From assembly GCA_022745215.1 (NCBI GenBank), contig JAIIWC010000016.1, positions 1 through 31,434 of the forward strand: DNA of 31,434 nucleotides, written 5' to 3'. Both the position numbers and the translations under genes were made by a program. The notes below the pieces were generated by a model. It was not told where the DNA came from, made no database searches, and was given only the letters and a program-made list of their open reading frames with translations. The DNA is from Collinsella sp. (GTDB lineage Bacteria; Actinomycetota; Coriobacteriia; Coriobacteriales; Coriobacteriaceae). This document shows, in pieces, positions 6,391 through 13,767 of this stretch (positions are counted from its first letter, which is position 1; each line of letters opens with the position of its first letter).

Positions 6391-8373
6391 TTACGCTCCA
6401 TCCCGCGCATGCTCGGACTCAAATTCTTCAATCGCCGCCATAAACTGCTCGCCAAAAGCGTCGGCCTTTTTCTCGCCAATACCGTTGACCTGGATAAGCT
6501 CGTCGCGCGTCTGAGGGCGCAGGCGGCACAGGCCGCGCAGGGCCTTGTCAGAGAAGACCATGTACGGCGCCATCTCCAGCTCGGTCGAGATCTCCTTGCG
6601 CAGGGTACGCAGGCGCTCGAACAGCTCGGCATCGTCGCCCGCGCGCGGGCGCTGATCCAGCTCGGCCTCCTCGCGCAGCAGATCCACCGCACGGCGGGCG
6701 CGGGCCGAGGCCTTGCGCTTGGACGCGCGACGCTTAACGGTAAAGGCGAACGTCTCGTCCTTGACCTCGCCGGCGCGCGGACCGAGTCCCACGACCGGGT
6801 ACTGCCCCTGCGAGGTGGCCAGATAACCGCGGCCGCACAGCTGGCCGATGATGTCCTTGATGCGCCCGACCGATTCGCTCGACAGCTCACCGTAGCCGCG
6901 GTCCTCGTCCAGATGCATCTGGCGAATGCGCTCGGTGTTGCCGCCGTGGAGCACGTCGGCGATCAGCGACTTGCCAAAGCGCATGGGACGCGTGGCCACA
7001 TAGCGCACGGCAGCGCGGGCCATATCGGTGACGTCCTCGACCTCGAACTGCGTTAGGCAGTTGCTGCAGTTACCGCAGCCCTCGGCTTCATCCGTGGCGG
7101 CGCCGCCCGCACCAGCCGCTGACGCATGCTCGGCCGCGGCCTCGTCGCCAAAGTAGCGCAACATGTATTCGCGCAGGCAGCCGGTGGTATTGCAGTAGCC
7201 CTCCATCTGGCTGAGCAGGCGATATCGATTCTGGAGCGCCCACGCGCGCTGCTCATCGTCGAGCGCCTCGTCGGCAGCATCGCCGCGGTCGATCAAAAAG
7301 CGACGCATGCGAAAATCGTTGCCGTTCCACAGCAGATGGCAGCTGGCTGGATCGCCATCACGGCCGGCGCGGCCCGCCTCCTGGTAGTAGGCCTCGATGC
7401 TCTCGGGCACATTGTTGTGGATCACGTAGCGCACGTTGGGCTTGTCGATGCCCATGCCAAAGGCGTTGGTGGCAACCATCACCTGAATATCGTCGTCGAT
7501 AAAGGCGCGCTGGCTTTGACGGCGGGCGTCATTACCCATGCCGGCATGGTAGCGGCCAACGCTAATGCCACTGGGGCCCAGCGCCTCGGCAAGCTCGCCT
7601 GCCAGCGCATCGACCGTCTTGCGGGTCGAGCAATACACGATGCCGCTCTCGCTCGAATGCGCGATCACGTAGTCGCGCACCCAGGCGGTCTTGGCCTTGT
7701 CGCCCATCTCTTCGCAACCAAAGTAGAGGTTCTTGCGATCGAAGCCCGTCACCACCGTCGCCGGGTTTTGCAGGCCGAGCATCTGCTGAATGTCCGCGCG
7801 CACGCGCTCGGTCGCCGTGGCGGTAAAGGCCGCCACGATGGGTCGCTGCGGCAGGGAATCGATGAACTCGCGAATCTGCAGGTAGGCGGGGCGGAAATCC
7901 TGACCCCACTGGCTCACGCAGTGGGCCTCGTCAATGGCCACGAGCGGCACGCCAATGCCGCCGTCCGCTGCGGCCCCCTGCGCAAAGGCCAAAAAGCGCG
8001 GCTCGAGCAGGCGCTCGGGTGCCACGTACATAAGCTGGTAGCGGCCCTCGCGCGCCCGCTTGAGCACGGTGTTTTGCTGGGCCGGAGTAAGGCTGGAGTT
8101 GAGGTAGCTGGGGCGCGCACCCGCCGCGAGCAGCGCGCGGGTCTGGTCTTCCATAAGCGACAGCAGCGGGCTCACCACAAAGGTGATGCCGGGCAGCATG
8201 AGCGCGGGCACCTGGTAGCAAATGGACTTGCCGGCGCCCGTGGGCATAACGCCCAGCGCATCGCGACCAACAAGGATCGCATCGACCATGCGGTCCTGCC
8301 CCGGGCGAAACGAGGTGTAGCCAAAATAGGCGCCGAGCGTGTCGAGCGCCATCTGCTGCATGCTATCGGTCAT
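6391..8373 (-). CDS. recQ: ATP-dependent DNA helicase RecQ
   Basis: The 660-residue protein is a complete RecQ helicase that unwinds DNA 3' to 5' in recombination and fork repair. The Walker A MPTGAGKS is at 43-50 and the DEAH box at 148-151 (IDEAHCVSQWG). AGRAGRDG marks motif VI near 340. The zinc-binding RecQ-C region has CREYMLRYFGD and the CGNCSNC cluster near 410-445. An HRDC domain occupies about 570-650 (LFERLRTLRKEI, VNGIGEKKADAFG). The ATG at 8373 has TTAGGA upstream. A -10 TATAAT (8405-8410) suggests its own promoter. Coupling with gntR1 downstream is unusual. Confidence 0.95.
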   Translation of the reverse strand: MTDSMQQMALDTLGAYFGYTSFRPGQDRMVDAILVGRDALGVMPTGAGKSICYQVPALMLPGITFVVSPLLSLMEDQTRALLAAGARPSYLNSSLTPAQQNTVLKRAREGRYQLMYVAPERLLEPRFLAFAQGAAADGGIGVPLVAIDEAHCVSQWGQDFRPAYLQIREFIDSLPQRPIVAAFTATATERVRADIQQMLGLQNPATVVTGFDRKNLYFGCEEMGDKAKTAWVRDYVIAHSSESGIVYCSTRKTVDALAGELAEALGPSGISVGRYHAGMGNDARRQSQRAFIDDDIQVMVATNAFGMGIDKPNVRYVIHNNVPESIEAYYQEAGRAGRDGDPASCHLLWNGNDFRMRRFLIDRGDAADEALDDEQRAWALQNRYRLLSQMEGYCNTTGCLREYMLRYFGDEAAAEHASAAGAGGAATDEAEGCGNCSNCLTQFEVEDVTDMARAAVRYVATRPMRFGKSLIADVLHGGNTERIRQMHLDEDRGYGELSSESVGRIKDIIGQLCGRGYLATSQGQYPVVGLGPRAGEVKDETFAFTVKRRASKRKASARARRAVDLLREEAELDQRPRAGDDAELFERLRTLRKEISTELEMAPYMVFSDKALRGLCRLRPQTRDELIQVNGIGEKKADAFGEQFMAAIEEFESEHARDGA

Positions 8374-8404
8374 GGTTTCCTAACGTCCAAGTCATCTGCC
8401 GCCG

Positions 8405-8433
8405 ATTATACGCCGCCACGCGGACCGGTGCCG
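8405..8433 (-). promoter_or_regulatory. Candidate recQ promoter (-10 TATAAT)
   Basis: On the minus strand TATAAT (8405-8410) lies 31 nt upstream of the recQ ATG. At 17 nt spacing the -35 position reads CGGCAC, a poor match, so this promoter may need an activator. Only the -10 is convincing. Confidence 0.45.
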
Positions 8434-8499
8434 CACGGCTACCGGCCACGGGCGATGCAATCCGAAAGGAACGAGCGTGGATTTTTGGACACTTTCCGG

Positions 8500-8567
8500 A
8501 TGAGCGTGGATAATCTCCCACTTTGGGCCCGTCACCAAGCCAAAAACGGGAGATTATCCACGCTCAT
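8500..8567. repeat. 20-bp inverted repeat hairpin
   Basis: ATGAGCGTGGATAATCTCCC (8500-8519) pairs perfectly with 8548-8567, with a 28-nt loop that can form a further 5-bp helix (TTTGG/CCAAA). GAGCGTGGAT also occurs just upstream at 8473-8482. No coding frame or T run; the function is unknown. Confidence 0.7.
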
Positions 8568-8594
8568 TCTATGGGTAGTCGATGTTTTGGCAAA

Positions 8595-8713
8595 GTCAGC
8601 GAAAGCCCGCCAGAGCGAGCAACGTGCCTTGAAACGAGGCGGCATTGACCTTCTGGTCATGCCGCCGAAGTTGAAAGGTGGATTGCCGCTCTGGCGGGCT
8701 TGCAGCGTCGACC
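8595..8713. other. Structured intergenic element, copy A
   Basis: The element starts GTCAGCGAAAG and ends TTGCAGCGTCGACC. An outer 15-bp helix (8603-8617/8687-8701) is followed by a one-base bulge, then the pairs GCAA/TTGC and CCTT/AAGG. A central hairpin (8638-8650/8655-8666) closes it. Copy B at 21668-21785 has the same borders, linkers and length with different helix sequences. Transcription direction is uncertain: it lies between gntR2 and recQ, both minus. Confidence 0.65.
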
Positions 8714-8715
8714 GG

Positions 8716-8739
8716 TCCGCCGTTCGTCAGAACGGCGGA
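8716..8739. repeat. 10-bp hairpin next to element A
   Basis: TCCGCCGTTC (8716-8725) pairs with 8730-8739 around a GTCA loop. It lies 2 nt from element A and 22 nt from the gntR2 terminator-like hairpin. GCAGCGTCGA flanks it on both sides. Confidence 0.6.
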
Positions 8740-8761
8740 ACCAAAGGCGCAGCGTCGAGCC

Positions 8762-8788
8762 GTTGCGCGGTTTGAAAAACCGCGCAAC
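8762..8788 (-). terminator. Hairpin after gntR2, probable terminator
   Basis: A perfect 12-bp stem (8762-8773/8777-8788) with a 3-nt loop lies 5 nt past the gntR2 stop codon. The stem contains an A/T run but no T tract follows, so efficiency is uncertain. Confidence 0.55.
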
Positions 8789-8793
8789 TAGAG

Positions 8794-9513
8794 CTACATG
8801 ACCATAACGTAGCGCGATCCCACGTAGTACTGCTTACCCATCAGGACCGGCTCGCCATTGGGACCGACAAAGCCGGCACGCAGATTGAGTAGCGGATCGT
8901 GCGGAGCAATGCCCAGCTCGGCCGCCTGCTCGGCATTGGCTCGAACGGCCTCGACCGTGCGGTAGCCAACCGAGACAATCGGCGTTCCGCCAACACGCTC
9001 GACCTCGGCAAAAATCGACTTGTCCTCAAGATCTGCCGTCAACAGCTCACGGTAAGCGTCAAACGGCACAAAAATGTTCTCCTCAAAGATGGGCTCGCCG
9101 TCCGCCGTACGCACGCGCTTGATGTGCAGCAGCAGCGCGTCCTTCTGCAGGCCAAAGAACTCCATCTCGTTTTGGCGTGCCGGAACGATCTGGCGATCGA
9201 CCACGTGTGCACCGGCCTTCATGCCGTTGTCGGCACACAGCGCGGTAAACGTCTGCAGCGTCGAGGCGTGGAACTGGCGGTTGATGTGCGGCGTGGAAAC
9301 AAAGGTGCCGCGGCCCTGCTGCTTAACCAGGTAGCCATCGGAGCACAATTCCTCGACGGCGCGGCGCACCGTAATACGGCTCACCTCGTACTGCTCGGCA
9401 AGCTCGAGCTCGGACGGGATACGCTCCTTGGGTGCATAAACACCTTTCTCGATCGCATCCTTGATCTCGTCGTAAATCTGCTGGTAAAGCGGTGCATTTT
9501 TGGGCGCAGGCAT
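8794..9513 (-). CDS. GntR-family regulator with UTRA domain (GntR2)
   Basis: The 239-residue protein has a winged helix at about 8-75 (PLYQQIYDEIKDAIEKGVY, IPSELELAEQYEVSRITVRRA, QQGRGTFV). A UTRA ligand domain at about 90-236 ends MGKQYYVGSRYVMVM, the same closing pattern as GntR1. It probably senses a phosphorylated sugar or amino sugar. The ribosome-binding site is weak. A dyad ACGT-N5-ACGT lies 38 nt upstream of its ATG and recurs before the EIIAB gene and the EamA gene, so it may repress itself, the PTS-SIS2 operon and the transporter. No SIS gene adjoins it directly. Confidence 0.88.
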   Translation of the reverse strand: MPAPKNAPLYQQIYDEIKDAIEKGVYAPKERIPSELELAEQYEVSRITVRRAVEELCSDGYLVKQQGRGTFVSTPHINRQFHASTLQTFTALCADNGMKAGAHVVDRQIVPARQNEMEFFGLQKDALLLHIKRVRTADGEPIFEENIFVPFDAYRELLTADLEDKSIFAEVERVGGTPIVSVGYRTVEAVRANAEQAAELGIAPHDPLLNLRAGFVGPNGEPVLMGKQYYVGSRYVMVM

Positions 9514-9550
9514 ATCTGATCACTCTTATCAAAATAGCTAAATTTCTAAT

Positions 9551-9563
9551 ACGTATATAACGT
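9551..9563 (-). promoter_or_regulatory. Candidate GntR2 operator at its own promoter
   Basis: ACGTATATAACGT is a dyad ACGT-N5-ACGT in an AT-rich region upstream of the gntR2 ATG. TATAACGTCT (9557-9566) is identical to 15551-15560 before the PTS operon. A -10 such as TTATAT would overlap it; the -35 is not clear. Confidence 0.55.
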
Positions 9564-9605
9564 CTAGTTTCATGTTACCTCATATTGATAAAACGATACA
9601 CCCCC

Positions 9606-9655
9606 ACCTACCAAAAAGGGACAGGTTTAATTCGGTAGGTTTTATCTGGGCAAAC
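9606..9655 (-). repeat. Dispersed repeat copy 2 (reverse)
   Basis: On the minus strand it reads GTTTGCCCAGATAAAACC then a variant middle and ends TTTTTGGTAGGT. It starts 4 nt beyond the yitT-gene terminator and points toward gntR2. Confidence 0.78.
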
Positions 9656-9658
9656 GAA

Positions 9659-9692
9659 AGCCCCTCGAAAGCAGCGAGGCTTTCGAGGGGCT
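9659..9692 (-). terminator. Terminator of the YitT-family gene
   Basis: A 13-bp perfect stem (9659-9671/9680-9692) with an 8-nt loop lies 41 nt past the stop codon. The tail TTTCGTTT on the minus strand is only moderately T-rich and runs into repeat copy 2. Confidence 0.65.
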
Positions 9693-9733
9693 CATACGGA
9701 AGGGTTGCGCCGGGCCGGCAAAATACCAATACC

Positions 9734-10741
9734 CTACTTGCCGTCGTCCTGTTGCAGACTGTCCTGCTCGCTGAGGCGCGCCTGCCTGCTGGCCATGCGC
9801 GCGGGCTTGTCGGGATCGGGTACGGCCGTGGGCATGGGCTCGTCGACATGACCGCCCCACCAGCCGCCCACAAAGTTGAGCGTGTGGAACACGTTGATCA
9901 CGGCGCCGGGATCAACGTCGCACACCAACTTGATAATGTCCTGGCTCTCGTAGGTCGAGACAACGGTGTTCAGCAGGTACATCTTTTCGCGGCTATATCC
10001 GCCGACGACTTCGGCGCAGCTAATGCCGTGCTGAAAATGGTTTACGTAGGCAGTCATGACCTCGTCTGCCTTACGCGTCGTGATCTGCAGCGTCACGCGA
10101 TCGTAGCGACGATAGAAACTGTCGATAGTCTTGGTCGAAATAAACTGGAACACGATGGAATACGCCGCCTTGTCCCAGCCAAACATAAAGCCAAAGATCG
10201 CCAGGATAAAGCAGTTGAAACCAAAGATGACGCCCCAGATGGTCTTGCCCGTGTGGTTGGAAACCCACAGCGCGATAAAGTCGGTGCCGCCGGTGGATGC
10301 GCCGGATTTAAGCGCGATGGCAGCGCCCAGACCCGAGACCACGCCGCCAAAAATGATGAGCATGATCTTGTCGCCCAAAAACGGCGCGAAGTGAAAGACG
10401 TTGAGGAACAGCGATGAGAGCACGACCTGCATCATCGAGAAGATGACGAAGCGCTTGCTAATGCCGCTCCAGCATAGGAGCGCCACGGGAATGTTGAGCG
10501 CGAGCATACCGAGCGAGATGTCGATGTGAACGCCGCCCAGCGAGGTAACGCGATCGAGCAGGACCGCGACGCCGGTAAGACCGCTCGGAAGCAGATCGGC
10601 GGGCTGAATGAACGCCTGGATCAGAAATGTCTGGAGAACGGCGGAAATGGTGACCGCCACGGCAGTAATGGCGCGGCGGACGATGGTGAGGCGGCCGAGC
10701 ACGAGCACTCGGTCCGTGAGCTGGTCGATGGCGTTCGCCAC
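9734..10741 (-). CDS. YitT-family membrane protein (DUF161/DUF2179)
   Basis: The 335-residue protein has about six hydrophobic segments between residues 20 and 195. The family motif regions are LQTFLIQAFIQPADLLPSG and the glycine-rich IALKSGASTGGTDF. A soluble C-terminal DUF2179 domain follows (about 215-300, with DRVTLQITTRKADEVM). A charged tail of about 35 residues ends it. The family is widespread in Gram-positives and its transport role is not established. The start is a GTG at 10741 with GAAGGGAG upstream; TACAAT (10787-10792) may be the -10. It has its own terminator. Confidence 0.88.
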   Translation of the reverse strand: MANAIDQLTDRVLVLGRLTIVRRAITAVAVTISAVLQTFLIQAFIQPADLLPSGLTGVAVLLDRVTSLGGVHIDISLGMLALNIPVALLCWSGISKRFVIFSMMQVVLSSLFLNVFHFAPFLGDKIMLIIFGGVVSGLGAAIALKSGASTGGTDFIALWVSNHTGKTIWGVIFGFNCFILAIFGFMFGWDKAAYSIVFQFISTKTIDSFYRRYDRVTLQITTRKADEVMTAYVNHFQHGISCAEVVGGYSREKMYLLNTVVSTYESQDIIKLVCDVDPGAVINVFHTLNFVGGWWGGHVDEPMPTAVPDPDKPARMASRQARLSEQDSLQQDDGK

Positions 10742-10862
10742 GTAGGCTCCCTTCGAAGGCAGATGTAGTTGTGGGGCATGCCGGCGATTGTAGCATGGAG
10801 CGTGCGGGGACGCTTCAATTCACCCTCTCTCGACAACCATCAGAAGGACCGTGAGGTCGCTT

Positions 10863-10902
10863 AAAAGAAAAACGCCGTGAAGAGAGCGATCCCTTCACGG
10901 CG
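10863..10902 (-). terminator. Intrinsic terminator of the HAD phosphatase gene
   Basis: CGCCGTGAAG pairs perfectly with CTTCACGGCG (10873-10882/10893-10902), followed on the minus strand by TTTTTCTTTT. This is one of the clearest terminators in the window. Confidence 0.88.
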
Positions 10903-10910
10903 AATTCGGC

Positions 10911-10960
10911 GTTTGCCCAGATAAAACCTGCCAAAATAAACCTGTCCCTAAATGGCAGGT
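10911..10960 (+). repeat. Dispersed repeat copy 3 (forward), overlapping a gene end
   Basis: It begins GTTTGCCCAGATAAAACC and ends AAATGGCAGGT. The TAG stop of the HAD gene (10948-10950 on the plus strand CTA) and its last four codons lie inside the repeat. Confidence 0.8.
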
Positions 10961-11577
10961 AGGATGTCGGTCAGGTTGTCGATGACGACGTCGGCGGCGG
11001 ACTGATCCAGGTTAACGCCCTCGTGCGGACGCAGCGCCAGGACTCGGGCGCCGGAACGCTTGCCGGCCTCGATGCCCAAAGGCGAATCCTCAATAACCAG
11101 GCACTCGGCAGGCTCCACCCCCAGCGCCTCCATGGCACGCAGGTAGATCTCGGGGTCGGGCTTAAACGCACTGCACTCGTGACCGCTGATGGTGTAGTCC
11201 AGCACATCGGCGATACCGGCAATCTCTACCAGCTCGTCAATGAGCTCACGATAAGACGAGCTCGCGATGGCACACTTCACGCCGCGCTCGTGCAGTGCGC
11301 GCATCACCGGCTCCGTCTGCTCGTTGAGCAGCTCGGCATACGGAACGGGGTGGTCCGGGCTGTAGACCTGCTTGTACTCCACGCGAAGGCGCTCGCGCAG
11401 CTCAACATCGTCGGGCACCAGCGCCTCCCAAATGGCCGGCTCGTTAGACCCCGAAAGATCGGGGATCTCGTCAAAGTGGAACCCCTTCTCCTCCATAAAC
11501 GCCACGCGACGACGGTTGTAGAACCACTCGGTATCGACCAGCACGCCGTCCATGTCAAACAGCACTGCTTTGATCAT
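10948..11577 (-). CDS. HAD-family phosphatase (beta-phosphoglucomutase-like)
   Basis: The 209-residue protein has all four HAD motifs: DMDGVLVD (8-15, nucleophile D8 and D10), SSS near 105, KPDP near 145, and EDSPLGIEA near 165. A helical cap sits between motifs I and II, as in phosphoglucomutase/sugar-phosphatase subfamily members of this length. It probably dephosphorylates or isomerises a sugar phosphate; the substrate is not readable. ATG 11577 is preferred to ATG 11583 because GGGAGGAG is better spaced for it. It follows SIS2 but is separated by a strong terminator and a repeat. Its last residues P-A-I come from repeat copy 3. Confidence 0.87.
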   Translation of the reverse strand: MIKAVLFDMDGVLVDTEWFYNRRRVAFMEEKGFHFDEIPDLSGSNEPAIWEALVPDDVELRERLRVEYKQVYSPDHPVPYAELLNEQTEPVMRALHERGVKCAIASSSYRELIDELVEIAGIADVLDYTISGHECSAFKPDPEIYLRAMEALGVEPAECLVIEDSPLGIEAGKRSGARVLALRPHEGVNLDQSAADVVIDNLTDILPAI

Positions 11578-11591
11578 ACGCATCTCCTCCC

Positions 11592-11641
11592 ACCTGCCAA
11601 ATAGAGACAGGTTTATTTTGGTAGGTTTTATCCTGGGTTTT
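11592..11641 (-). repeat. Dispersed repeat copy 4 (reverse)
   Basis: On the minus strand it reads AAAACCCAGGATAAAACC, then CTACCAAAATAAACC, and ends TTTGGCAGGT just before the HAD ribosome-binding site. It is the most divergent full-length copy. Confidence 0.75.
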
Positions 11642-11667
11642 GCGACGCGACAGGCGTGCCCTCCCAA

Positions 11668-11705
11668 GAGCAAAAGAGGGGATGGGGCACAAACCCCATC
11701 CCCTC
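11668..11705 (-). terminator. Intrinsic terminator of the PTS-SIS2 operon
   Basis: GAGGGGATGGGG (11676-11687) pairs with 11694-11705 across a 6-nt loop. The minus-strand tail is TCTTTTGCTC. It lies 33 nt past the SIS2 stop, so most transcripts should end before the HAD gene. Confidence 0.85.
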
Positions 11706-11737
11706 TCAATCAACCCGTAAGGTCTACTTACTTGTGA

Positions 11738-12721
11738 TTAGTAGGAAAGCTTCCACATGTAGCGACGCATGGTCAGCGGGTGCTGACGGGCCTCGGCGAT
11801 CTGGTTGCCGTACTCGCGCATAACGGCGAGGTGCAGCAGCGGGTTGAAGTAGGTGACGACGCTCGCGGGCACGGCGTCAGCCAGGCCGTAATCCTTGGAG
11901 TCGATCAGAGCGACCTTGGCGCCCATGCGCTCAAGGAAGGTGAGGGCGCGGGCGTCCATCGGACGGGTAGCGCCATCGGACATGAAGAAGACGTAGGGCT
12001 TACCCTCGGTGGAAACCTCGAACGGGCCGTGGAAGTACTCGCCGGTGTTGTAGGCGGCGGCGTCGATCCACTGCATCTCGGTGAACAGGAAGGCGGCGTG
12101 AGAGTAAGCCATCTTCTCGGAGGCACCAGAGGCCATGAAGTAGATCATCTTGTCGTCCTTGAAGTCCTCGGCGAACTTCTTGGCGAGCTTCTTGCAGTGC
12201 TGAGCGGCGTTCTCGCAGAGCTCAAAGACGTTGGTGAGGCCGGTGATCATGTCGTCGTACTTGTCATAGCCCTCGGTCTGCTGAAGGATCTCGAGAGCAA
12301 GAGCGATGGCATAGCCGGGCTTCTCGCACTTGGCAGCGAAGTTGGCGTGGAAGCCGTGAACGATGACGTAGTCAGCGTCGACGGTCAGAGCGGAGCCAGC
12401 CTTGTTGGTGAGGGAGACGACCGGGCAGTTGTGCTTCTTGGCGGTCTTGTTGGCCTCGACGGTCTCAGGCGTGGAGCCACCGAGGGAGCAGGTGATCACG
12501 AAGGTGTGCTCGTTGACCCAGGAAGGCGTGTCGTAGTTGAACTCGTTAGCGGTGAAGATCTGAACGTTCAGCTTGTCCGTGTTGTTGGCCAGGAAGTACT
12601 TGGCGGGGTAAAGGTCGGACATGGAAGCACCGCAGCCGACGAAGGCGACGCTGTGGATCTCGTGGTTGGACAGGACGTCAGCGACGATCTGCTTAGGGAG
12701 GTTAAGGTCGATCTCGTACAT
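11738..12721 (-). CDS. SIS-domain sugar-phosphate deglycase-like protein 2 (SIS2)
   Basis: The 327-residue protein has two SIS domains. SLGGST (79-84) is the phosphate loop, TGEYFHGPFE (226-235) gives E228 and H231, and RRYMWKLSY ends the protein as in FrlB. Its place as last gene of a mannose-family PTS operon mirrors the Salmonella gfr locus, in which PTS genes accompany deglycases for fructoselysine and glucoselysine 6-phosphates. Cleavage of a PTS-phosphorylated glycated amino acid is therefore the leading inference; an aldose-ketose isomerase or amino-sugar deaminase remains possible. ATG 12721 is chosen because GAAAGGA is 9 nt upstream, whereas it abuts the alternative ATG at 12730. Confidence 0.82.
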   Translation of the reverse strand: MYEIDLNLPKQIVADVLSNHEIHSVAFVGCGASMSDLYPAKYFLANNTDKLNVQIFTANEFNYDTPSWVNEHTFVITCSLGGSTPETVEANKTAKKHNCPVVSLTNKAGSALTVDADYVIVHGFHANFAAKCEKPGYAIALALEILQQTEGYDKYDDMITGLTNVFELCENAAQHCKKLAKKFAEDFKDDKMIYFMASGASEKMAYSHAAFLFTEMQWIDAAAYNTGEYFHGPFEVSTEGKPYVFFMSDGATRPMDARALTFLERMGAKVALIDSKDYGLADAVPASVVTYFNPLLHLAVMREYGNQIAEARQHPLTMRRYMWKLSY

Positions 12722-12810
12722 CTGACACATTCCTTTCGATTTTTGCGGCGCCACATTGCCGGGCGCTCGCAGGGTTACCGTGGTTTGGACCGAGTCGCCG
12801 GCCCGTTAAG

Positions 12811-12842
12811 GATGCGACAAAGGGACTGTCCCATTGTCGCAT
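12811..12842 (-). repeat. Intercistronic hairpin 1 between EIID and SIS2
   Basis: ATGCGACAA (12812-12820) pairs with TTGTCGCAT (12834-12842), with an inner GGGA/TCCC helix. There is no T run directly after it in the direction of transcription. It may be an mRNA-stability or processing element. Confidence 0.65.
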
Positions 12843-12855
12843 TTTGGGGATGGAA

Positions 12856-12886
12856 GCCTGCCTGGGGTATGGGATGCCAGGCAGGC
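12856..12886 (-). repeat. Intercistronic hairpin 2 between EIID and SIS2
   Basis: GCCTGCCTGG (12856-12865) pairs perfectly with 12877-12886 across an 11-nt loop. It lies 35 nt past the EIID stop, in a 199-bp gap that otherwise shows no promoter I can support. Confidence 0.6.
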
Positions 12887-12920
12887 CCCCGGGGGAAAGC
12901 GGTTAGGCGCTTGGTCGCGA

Positions 12921-13754
12921 CTAGGCCAGGATGCCGGCCGCGGAGAGGGCGATGCCGCCCACAATGGCGATCACGAGAAGCCAACCGGTGTTGACGTTCT
13001 TCTTGATGAGCCAGTACATAAGGCCGGTGAGGCCAAGGGAAATCATCTGGGGCATCATGCCGTCCAGGATGTCCTGGATAACGACGGTGCCCTCAGCGAA
13101 CTGCAGCGGGGTGGTGGCGCCAATCAGCGTAGCGATCATGCCGCCCACGGACATAAGGCCCACGATGCCGCAGACATACATGAGCTTCTCCATGAGGTCG
13201 CCGCCCTGAAGCTTGCTCAGGTACTCGTGGCCGCCCTGATAGCCCATCTTGGCGGCGAACCAAGTAATCAGCACAGAGGGGACGATGGAGATGAGCATGG
13301 CCAGGATCGGGCCCATGATGGAGCCCTGCTGAGCCAGCTGAACGCCCAGGCCAAAGGCGATAACGCGGATGGTGCCCTGGAAGAAGGAGTCACCGATGCC
13401 GGAAAGCGGACCCATGAGGGAGGTCTTGACCGCGTTGATCGAATCGGGATCGAAGTTCTCGGGATCCTTGGCGTACTCCTCCTCCATGGAGGCGGAGAGG
13501 CCCAGGATGAAAGCGCTCGTCTGCGGGGTGCAGTTGTAGAACGCCATGTGACGGTGGTAAGCCTCTTTCTTAGCAGCGAGCTGCTTGGGGTCGGACTCAT
13601 CCGGATAGAGGCGATCGAGCGTGGGAACCATGCCGTAGAGGAAGCCCATGTTCATCTGACGCTCGTAGTTCCAAGAGGCCTGGATGGCCCAGGAGCGCCA
13701 GAAGAACTGGCTGACCTTCTTGTTCAGGGACACGTCCTTGGTTGCGGTTGCCAT
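12921..13754 (-). CDS. PTS mannose/fructose/sorbose-family transporter subunit IID
   Basis: The 277-residue protein is an EIID: an N-terminal cytosolic region with FFWRSWAIQASWNYERQMNMG, then the signature SLMGPLSGIGDSFFQGTIR near 120-140, and hydrophobic segments to the C terminus. With EIIC it forms the membrane channel that imports the sugar while EIIB phosphorylates it. ATG 13754 follows AAGGAGGAAC, which overlaps the EIIC stop codon, so the two are tightly linked. An upstream in-frame extension to 13871 overlaps EIIC and is rejected. Confidence 0.93.
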   Translation of the reverse strand: MATATKDVSLNKKVSQFFWRSWAIQASWNYERQMNMGFLYGMVPTLDRLYPDESDPKQLAAKKEAYHRHMAFYNCTPQTSAFILGLSASMEEEYAKDPENFDPDSINAVKTSLMGPLSGIGDSFFQGTIRVIAFGLGVQLAQQGSIMGPILAMLISIVPSVLITWFAAKMGYQGGHEYLSKLQGGDLMEKLMYVCGIVGLMSVGGMIATLIGATTPLQFAEGTVVIQDILDGMMPQMISLGLTGLMYWLIKKNVNTGWLLVIAIVGGIALSAAGILA

Positions 13755-13767
13755 AGTGTGTTCCTCC

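Noticed and set aside
7126..8775. 549-codon plus-strand frame over recQ
   Set aside because: It is antisense to recQ and continues through the hairpin cluster. The composition is that of a mirror frame.
11578..11709. N-terminal extension of the HAD protein to 11709
   Set aside because: It would translate the operon terminator and repeat copy 4. The ATG at 11577 has a strong ribosome-binding site and starts directly at the HAD motif.
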